This document shows, piece by piece, positions 59,741-64,000 of a DNA stretch of 64,000 nucleotides. How positions within the stretch are numbered: position 1 is the stretch's first letter; every line of letters begins with the position of its first letter. A program made the position numbers and the translations under genes. The stretch lies in contig NZ_JANIPJ010000017.1 in assembly GCF_024623455.1 (NCBI RefSeq), positions 62,001-126,000 on the forward strand, written 5' to 3'. The notes under the pieces were generated by a model that worked only from the letters and a program-made list of their open reading frames with translations, was not told the DNA's origin and did not search any database. The DNA is from Paenibacillus soyae (GTDB lineage Bacteria > Bacillota > Bacilli > Paenibacillales > Paenibacillaceae).

Positions 59741-60473
59741 TCAGCAACAGGAATCGCATGCGGAGTGGCTGGCGAGGCTGGCCGAGGAGTCGAAGGCGAA
59801 GCAGGAGAAATTCATGAACGGTATCGCGAAGCGGCTCGGCCATCCGCGAATGACGTCCGCCCCCGCCCATCCTTACCGCGGCGCCCCTGACTTCTGGAAG
59901 GCGTATGAATGGACGCCGGAGGAGCGAATCCAAGGCTTCACGGACAACTTCCTGTCCGTCGGCGGTCATGTGGCTCGGCTTGAGAGCCTGGCAGACGCGG
60001 CCGCGTTCATCGCGGGCAAAGCCGAGGAGATGAGCGCCCGCACCGTCCTCCGCCAAGACGATCCCGCGCTCGCGGAGCTGCGGCTGGAGGAGACGCTGCC
60101 TGCGGGCGCGTCCGTCTCCGTCTGGAACAGCGACGACGAGTCGCAGTGGAAAACGGTCGCCGCCGGAGCGGATTTCGGCGTCGTGCAAGCCGATCATGCC
60201 GTCGCCTACACCGGCTCCGTGACGGTGCTGTCGGCCAGCGGCAAGGGCCGCTCCGTCAGTCTGCTGCCGACGGTGCTGTTCATCGTTATCCCCGTGGAGC
60301 GAATCAAGACGCGCCTCGGCGAGGTGCTGACGACGTTCGACGAGACGGGCCGCGAAGGCTTGCCTGCAGGCATCCATTTCATCTCGGGGCCGAGCCGCTC
60401 GTCCGATATCGAAAACGATCTGACAATCGGCGTTCACGGCCCCGGCATCGTATACGCGCTGCTGGTCGGCTAG
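59733..60473 (+). CDS. lutC: Lactate utilization protein C
   Basis: This 246-residue LUD-domain protein is the third subunit of the lactate oxidation complex. It has RTVLRQDDPALAEL in the middle, ADFGVVQADHAVAYTGSVTVL, and the C-terminal GPSRSSDIENDLTIGVHGPG typical of LutC/YkgG. It overlaps lutB by eight bases, showing tight coupling. It is the last gene and is followed at 130 bp by a terminator. Confidence 0.94.
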   Translation: MANQQQESHAEWLARLAEESKAKQEKFMNGIAKRLGHPRMTSAPAHPYRGAPDFWKAYEWTPEERIQGFTDNFLSVGGHVARLESLADAAAFIAGKAEEMSARTVLRQDDPALAELRLEETLPAGASVSVWNSDDESQWKTVAAGADFGVVQADHAVAYTGSVTVLSASGKGRSVSLLPTVLFIVIPVERIKTRLGEVLTTFDETGREGLPAGIHFISGPSRSSDIENDLTIGVHGPGIVYALLVG

Positions 60474-60603
60474 ATCATTCGTTCGGGCTTCATCTACACG
60501 AATGCTTCCGCAGGGGCCGCGGGCTGGCGATAACGGGGTACTTAGATACGCGCAGGCTGACAATAACGATCAACGGTGTACTTACTTGGCGTTCTCCATA
60601 GAC

Positions 60604-60652
60604 AAAAGGCAAGTCCACAGCAGCTTCAGCTGCTTGTCGGACTTGCCTTTTT
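60604..60652. terminator. Bidirectional intrinsic terminator
   Basis: AAAAGGCAAGTCC pairs with GGACTTGCCTTTT around an inner AGCAGC/GCTGCT hairpin. It lies between lutC and the convergent J-domain-like gene. Confidence 0.88.
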
Positions 60653-60676
60653 CGGTGTGCTCTCGGGCGCGCGCCA

Positions 60677-61582
60677 CTACTCAGGCGTGGATGCCAAATA
60701 CTCCTGAATGAACTTCACCGCGTTCTCCGGATGCGGCGCGTCTACGCGAATGCCCACGACCATCTCTTTCTTCATGAGCGGCAAGTCGTCGAACAGCTTC
60801 GTGTCCGTCAGGTCGATGCCGTAGACGACCGGAGCCGGGTCGTCTTCCGTCTGATGCTTCATCGCTTTATCGCCGGCTGCCGCTTCCGCGAGCTCCGGAA
60901 TGTCCTCGAGCTTCTTCAGCGCGCCTTGCCCGCCCATCCACTCGAACATGAATTTGTCCATGACGTAAATATCGGGCTTCTCGGACATGACGGTGACGAC
61001 GGCCTTCTGCAGGTAGGCGTATTGGTTGCCATCCTCTTGAGGCACGAATATAATGCTGGATTCCACGCGCTTCCAATCGGTGAACGTCTGAAGCATCTTC
61101 TCGTTGACCGCTTTGATGTCGCTGCCTTCCTGCTCCATGAAGAGACCCATGTAGGTAACCTCCAGATCGACTGGAGGAAGGCTCGCCAAGTAGCGTTCAT
61201 GCTCCTTGTGGTCGATATAGCTGACAATGCCGTATATAATGAGTGCAATTACCGCTATGGCCCCGAACGTATGAACTTTGTAATACCGCCAGAAGTGGTC
61301 CAGCTTCTGGGCTTGGCCGGCCATGTTTTTGTATTTGCCGTATTCCTGCTCGTTGAACGCTTCCGTAAATTTCTTGTCCTCTTGCGCCAGAATGAAACGG
61401 TAGGCTTCGGTTACCTTCGCGAAATCGCTTTCTTCGGCGGCGTCATCCGGGCCTCCGGATTTGGCGCGCGACCGTTCTCTCTTCATGAGCGTCGTGTAAC
61501 GCTTCTCGACTTCGTCCTTGGGCGCGTTCTCTTCCAATCCCATGGTCTTGTAGGCTTGCTTCAGGTCTTCCACGATAGTCAC
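60677..61582 (-). CDS. J-domain-like membrane-anchored protein of unknown function
   Basis: This 301-residue protein has a N-terminal region (residues 4-70, EDLKQAYKTMGLEENAPKDEVEKRYTTLMKRERS... TEAYRFILAQ) with the pattern of DnaJ J-domains, but the essential HPD tripeptide is absent, replaced around RERSRAK. A single membrane segment lies at ~105-123 (TFGAIAVIALIIYGIVSYI), followed by a ~175-residue domain outside, with no recognised motif. Membrane-anchored J-like proteins without HPD are known from Firmicutes, but their function is not established; Hsp70 stimulation is unlikely. A T-rich upstream region and AGGTGACTATC precede the ATG. Confidence 0.7.
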   Translation of the reverse strand: MTIVEDLKQAYKTMGLEENAPKDEVEKRYTTLMKRERSRAKSGGPDDAAEESDFAKVTEAYRFILAQEDKKFTEAFNEQEYGKYKNMAGQAQKLDHFWRYYKVHTFGAIAVIALIIYGIVSYIDHKEHERYLASLPPVDLEVTYMGLFMEQEGSDIKAVNEKMLQTFTDWKRVESSIIFVPQEDGNQYAYLQKAVVTVMSEKPDIYVMDKFMFEWMGGQGALKKLEDIPELAEAAAGDKAMKHQTEDDPAPVVYGIDLTDTKLFDDLPLMKKEMVVGIRVDAPHPENAVKFIQEYLASTPE

Positions 61583-61726
61583 CTCTATTTAATAAGAAGA
61601 TCTAGCAATCTGCTATCTATTAGTATACGGGGAACACCGCGGCTAACGCAAACAGAAGGATGCGGCGCCTCGGCTCCAAATGTTACAATATGTTGAAGCT
61701 GAACGAAAAGGGGCGCTCTCGCGAAA

Positions 61727-62275
61727 ATGTTTGACCCGACCGTATTCGACAACTTGAAAGTCGCCGTAGAGAACGAGTTTTACGATTTGGACAACCTGGA
61801 CCGGATCATCGACATCACCAATCGCAGGGACCTGCTCGATATGGCGGTCATGTCCCGCGAGTTCTCGCTGTTCTTCCGACTGGCGAAGGACAGACGGGCG
61901 GAGGCCGAGCTTGTTCTGGACACCTCGCTGCGGGACTTGGCGGCGGAGCTGCTGGAGCGGCCCGAAGAGAAGGCGGCATGCGGACTTAAGTTCCGGTTCC
62001 ATCTCGAGACGCCTCTCGAAGGCGCAGAGGCGTTATGCCAGGAGATCGAACGATGTCTCATGGACATCTGGCTGCCCGAGGAGAAGCCGGCGCAGACGCT
62101 GAGCCGCTCGTACGGCGACGAGTCCGGCCGTTGCCGCAACGTCGTCGAGCTGAGGTTCGGCCGGCGCATCGGCGAAGAGCAGATGGACGACATCCCTGAG
62201 CTGGCGAAGCATGCCGTACGTACGCTGGAAGCGCTGTGCGGACTGATGGCCGCGGAGGAGCAGGGCCTGCCGTAA
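61727..62275 (+). CDS. Hypothetical protein, 182 residues
   Basis: I do not recognise the family. The protein is acidic, soluble, and shows no signal or membrane segment. The N-terminal third looks helical (VFDNLKVAVENEFYDLDNLDRIIDI), the middle and end contain beta-like segments (KFRFHLETPLEG, NVVELRFGRRI). GGCGCTCTCGCGAAA precedes the ATG and no good ribosome binding site is visible, except an AAAGGGG 14 bases upstream. It stands alone between the J-like gene and the queuosine operon. Confidence 0.7.
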   Translation: MFDPTVFDNLKVAVENEFYDLDNLDRIIDITNRRDLLDMAVMSREFSLFFRLAKDRRAEAELVLDTSLRDLAAELLERPEEKAACGLKFRFHLETPLEGAEALCQEIERCLMDIWLPEEKPAQTLSRSYGDESGRCRNVVELRFGRRIGEEQMDDIPELAKHAVRTLEALCGLMAAEEQGLP

Positions 62276-62401
62276 CACTTGCTTGGGCGGAAACTACCTA
62301 TTCCATTCGCCATGGGTCTGTGCTATAGTACGAGAGAACAATTGAAGACGCAAATCCGGCTTGAACGTCCTTCCCGGCAGGGAATGGGAACGGCGGCCGG
62401 G

Positions 62402-62434
62402 AGAGGTTCGCGAACTCCCTCTATAAAAAACTAA
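62402..62434 (+). promoter_or_regulatory. PreQ1-I riboswitch aptamer
   Basis: The segment begins AGAGG-TTCGCGAACT-CCCTCT and ends ATAAAAAACTAA, matching the preQ1-I consensus: a P1 stem AGAGG/CCTCT, the C-containing ligand loop, and an A-rich tail that folds back into the loop. PreQ1 binding should turn off the que genes downstream. A TATAGT -10-like box lies at 62324-62329. Confidence 0.92.
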
Positions 62435-62651
62435 AACGTAGCGGTGGCCTGTCCATATGCGCGTTGTCCAAGCTTTTTGGACAACGTCAATCAGGCATCG
62501 TCGTTTTTGTGTTCGGCGTTTCGCCGCTTCCGACGGGAGCAGGCGGGGCGCCGTTTCTTATTTGATCGAACGCGCCGGAACCGCGCTGCCATGCGCTGCC
62601 GGCGTCTACTGCGGACTTCCGTCTTCTCAAGCAACGGGAGGAGGAAACATC
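62435..62651 (+). promoter_or_regulatory. Long queC leader with hairpin after the riboswitch
   Basis: The 217 bases between aptamer and queC are longer than usual. They contain a perfect ten-base-pair hairpin (CGTTGTCCAA/TTGGACAACG, 62462-62486), enclosed by GCCTG/CAGGC (62447-62496), with TTTTT at 62503-62507; this may be the riboswitch terminator. The rest, to the GGAGGAGG before queC, shows nothing I can assign. Confidence 0.5.
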
Positions 62652-63323
62652 ATGTTGAAGCAAGAGAAAGCCGTCGTCGTATTCAGCGGCGGCCAAGATA
62701 GCACGACCTGCCTGTTCTGGGCATTGGAACGGTTCGCGGAAGTGGAGGCGATTACGTTCAATTACGGCCAGCGCCACAAGCTGGAGCTGGACTGCGCGGC
62801 GGAGATCGCGGCCGAGCTTGGCGTCAAGCACCATGTGCTCGACATGTCGCTCCTGAACCAGCTGGCGCCTAACGCGCTTACGCGGGGCGACATCGCCATC
62901 GAGGAGAAGGAGGGCGAGCTGCCGACGACGTTCGTCGACGGCCGCAATCTGCTGTTCCTGTCATTCGCCGCCGTGCTCGCGAAGGGCATCGGCGCCAGAC
63001 ATATCGTAACGGGCGTCTGCGAGACGGATTTCAGCGGTTATCCCGACTGCCGCGACGTATTCATCAAATCGCTGAACGTGACGCTTAACCTGTCCATGGA
63101 TTACAATTTCGTCATCGATACGCCGCTCATGTGGCTGAACAAAGCGGAGACGTGGGCGCTGGCGGACGAGCTCGGCGCGTTCGACTTCGTGCGGGAGCGC
63201 ACGCTCACCTGCTACAACGGCGTGAAGGCGGACGGCTGCGGCGAATGCCCGGCATGCAAGCTTCGCCGCAAGGGGCTGGACGACTACGTCGCGTCGCGCG
63301 GCGCGAAGGGGGCGGAGCGCTAA
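62652..63323 (+). CDS. queC: 7-cyano-7-deazaguanine synthase
   Basis: This 223-residue enzyme makes preQ0 from 7-carboxy-7-deazaguanine, ammonia and ATP. The PP-loop is VVVFSGGQDSTTCLFWAL; the C-terminal zinc site is CGECPACKLRRKGL, with an upstream Cys in LTCYNGVKADGC; YPDCRDVFIKSLN is also family-specific. The ATG at 62652 follows GGAGGAGG at seven bases, so longer frames are rejected. First gene of queC-queD-queE under a preQ1 riboswitch. Confidence 0.96.
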   Translation: MLKQEKAVVVFSGGQDSTTCLFWALERFAEVEAITFNYGQRHKLELDCAAEIAAELGVKHHVLDMSLLNQLAPNALTRGDIAIEEKEGELPTTFVDGRNLLFLSFAAVLAKGIGARHIVTGVCETDFSGYPDCRDVFIKSLNVTLNLSMDYNFVIDTPLMWLNKAETWALADELGAFDFVRERTLTCYNGVKADGCGECPACKLRRKGLDDYVASRGAKGAER

Positions 63324-63775
63324 TGCTTCAGCAAATCTACCCGTCCCCGCAGCATGACTACTGTTATGAGCTGAACAAGGATTTTCAATTCGCCGCGGCG
63401 CACTACGTGCCGTCCGAGGAAGCGGGCAAATGCCGCATGATGCACGGGCATACGTATTACGCCAACGTGACGGTGGCCGGCGACGAGCTGGACGCGACGG
63501 GATTTCTAGTCAATTTCTCCATTATTAAAAAGCTGATCCACGACCGGTTCGACCATACGCTCCTGAACGATGACGCGGAAAGCTTCGACGCGGCGGATCC
63601 GAACCGCTTCCCGACGACGGAGGTCGTTGCGCGCACGATCTGCGATATCGTGCAGCGCTACCTGGACGGCACGGCCAACAAGCCGAGGTGTCTGCAAGTC
63701 TATCTGCGAGAGACGCCGACCAGCTATTGCGTGTACCGTCCGAAGCGGAACGGGAGGGCGGCTTCCCATGATTAA
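63323..63775 (+). CDS. queD: 6-carboxytetrahydropterin synthase
   Basis: This 150-residue enzyme of the PTPS family turns dihydroneopterin triphosphate into 6-carboxytetrahydropterin. Zinc histidines are in FQFAAAHYV and MMHGHTYYANV; the catalytic Cys is in GKCRMMHGH; the second His/Asp part is in DRFDHTLLND and the C-terminal Glu in QVYLRETPTSYC. The ATG at 63323 shares bases with the queC stop (TAATG). It overlaps queE by eight bases. Confidence 0.95.
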   Translation: MLQQIYPSPQHDYCYELNKDFQFAAAHYVPSEEAGKCRMMHGHTYYANVTVAGDELDATGFLVNFSIIKKLIHDRFDHTLLNDDAESFDAADPNRFPTTEVVARTICDIVQRYLDGTANKPRCLQVYLRETPTSYCVYRPKRNGRAASHD

Positions 63776-64000
63776 GGAAAGACCGATTCCCGTCCTCGAG
63801 GTGTTCGGGCCGACGGTTCAGGGCGAGGGCATGGTCATCGGACGCAAGACGATGTTCGTCCGCACGGCCGGCTGCGATTACTCCTGCTCGTGGTGCGACT
63901 CCGCCTTCACGTGGGACGGCAGCGGCAAGGACGACATCCGGCTGCTGGCCGCGTCGGACGTCATCGCGGAGCTGGAGACCATCGGCGGCGCGGCCTTCGA
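63768..64000 (+). CDS. queE: 7-carboxy-7-deazaguanine synthase (5' part)
   Basis: The first 77 residues are visible; the gene leaves the window. It is a radical SAM enzyme converting 6-carboxytetrahydropterin to 7-carboxy-7-deazaguanine. The start PIPVLEVFGPTVQGEGMVIG and the cluster motif CDYSCSWCD (C-x3-C-x2-C) are typical of QueE. GGGAGGGCGG precedes the ATG at 63768. Confidence 0.93.
   Translation, partial: MIKERPIPVLEVFGPTVQGEGMVIGRKTMFVRTAGCDYSCSWCDSAFTWDGSGKDDIRLLAASDVIAELETIGGAAF

Noticed and set aside
62457..62651. N-terminal extension of QueC into the leader
   Set aside because: The extension has no family match and covers the riboswitch leader hairpin; the ATG at 62652 has GGAGGAGG upstream and gives the family start.

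Overview
The window looks like the chromosome of a moderately GC-rich, endospore-forming Firmicute of the Paenibacillaceae (Paenibacillus or Cohnella type). The evidence is an alpha/beta-type small acid-soluble spore protein with a sigma-G-like promoter, strong GGAGG ribosome binding sites with frequent TTG/GTG starts, LplB/YtcP-type sugar ABC permeases paired with a membrane-bound AraC sensor-regulator, a preQ1-I riboswitch, and many small carbohydrate-utilisation units. I see no rRNA, tRNA, CRISPR array or prophage.

Layout. 1-251: the end of an acyl-CoA thioesterase. 324-8655 (minus): a carbohydrate uptake and processing locus with a beta-helix protein, a transmembrane AraC regulator, two permeases and a lipoprotein binding protein; a 167-bp inverted-repeat element lies between the permease genes. 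8856-11123: a divergent, unassigned toroid-like glycosidase candidate. 11212-13202: two FecCD siderophore permeases behind tandem Fur boxes. 13454-17852: azoreductase, Rrf2, XRE and MarR regulators, an MFS exporter and a VOC protein. 17910-21523: a GntR repressor divergent from the glycolate-oxidase-like pair glcD-glcF. 21564-26483: NagZ, a GalU variant, UDP-glucose dehydrogenase and a nucleotide-sugar epimerase. 26496-29432: AraC, Gfo/Idh/MocA and aldo/keto reductase. 29440-33335: a PRPP synthetase paralogue, FabV, SASP, a DNA-ligase-like protein lacking the catalytic lysine, and an NlpC/P60 hydrolase. 33395-34758: a tnpA-less IS605-type TnpB element with a probable omegaRNA region. 34872-42258: an esterase, a GH4 alpha-galactosidase with its AraC regulator, and a LacI-controlled fucose operon (fucI-fucA-fucU, no kinase). 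42391-49339: a large coiled-coil protein with a C-terminal DUF2325-like domain, a TetR-controlled ABC exporter, and an aldo/keto reductase with an iron alcohol dehydrogenase controlled by a divergent ArsR-like regulator. 50504-51102: a degenerate ~40-nt repeat array followed by a 9-nt VNTR. 51439-60473: a rhamnose operon (rhaEW, ASRT-like protein, rhaI, rhaB, rhaR) followed by lutABC. 60677-64000: a J-domain-like membrane protein, a hypothetical protein, and queC-queD-queE behind a preQ1 riboswitch.

How the genes work together. The clearest pathway runs through the rhamnose/lactate cluster. RhaI, RhaB and the bifunctional RhaEW turn L-rhamnose into DHAP plus L-lactate, and the adjacent LutABC can oxidise that lactate to pyruvate. 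The fucose operon supplies isomerase, aldolase and mutarotase but no kinase, so RhaB or a distant kinase must phosphorylate L-fuculose. Several small regulons have operators visible in their promoters (Fur, LacI with a cre-like site, TetR, ArsR, GntR, MarR and DeoR candidates). The observations most worth following are the ligase pseudoenzyme, the DUF2325 coiled-coil protein, the ASRT-like protein in a sugar operon, the TnpB/omegaRNA element, and the two repeat families.
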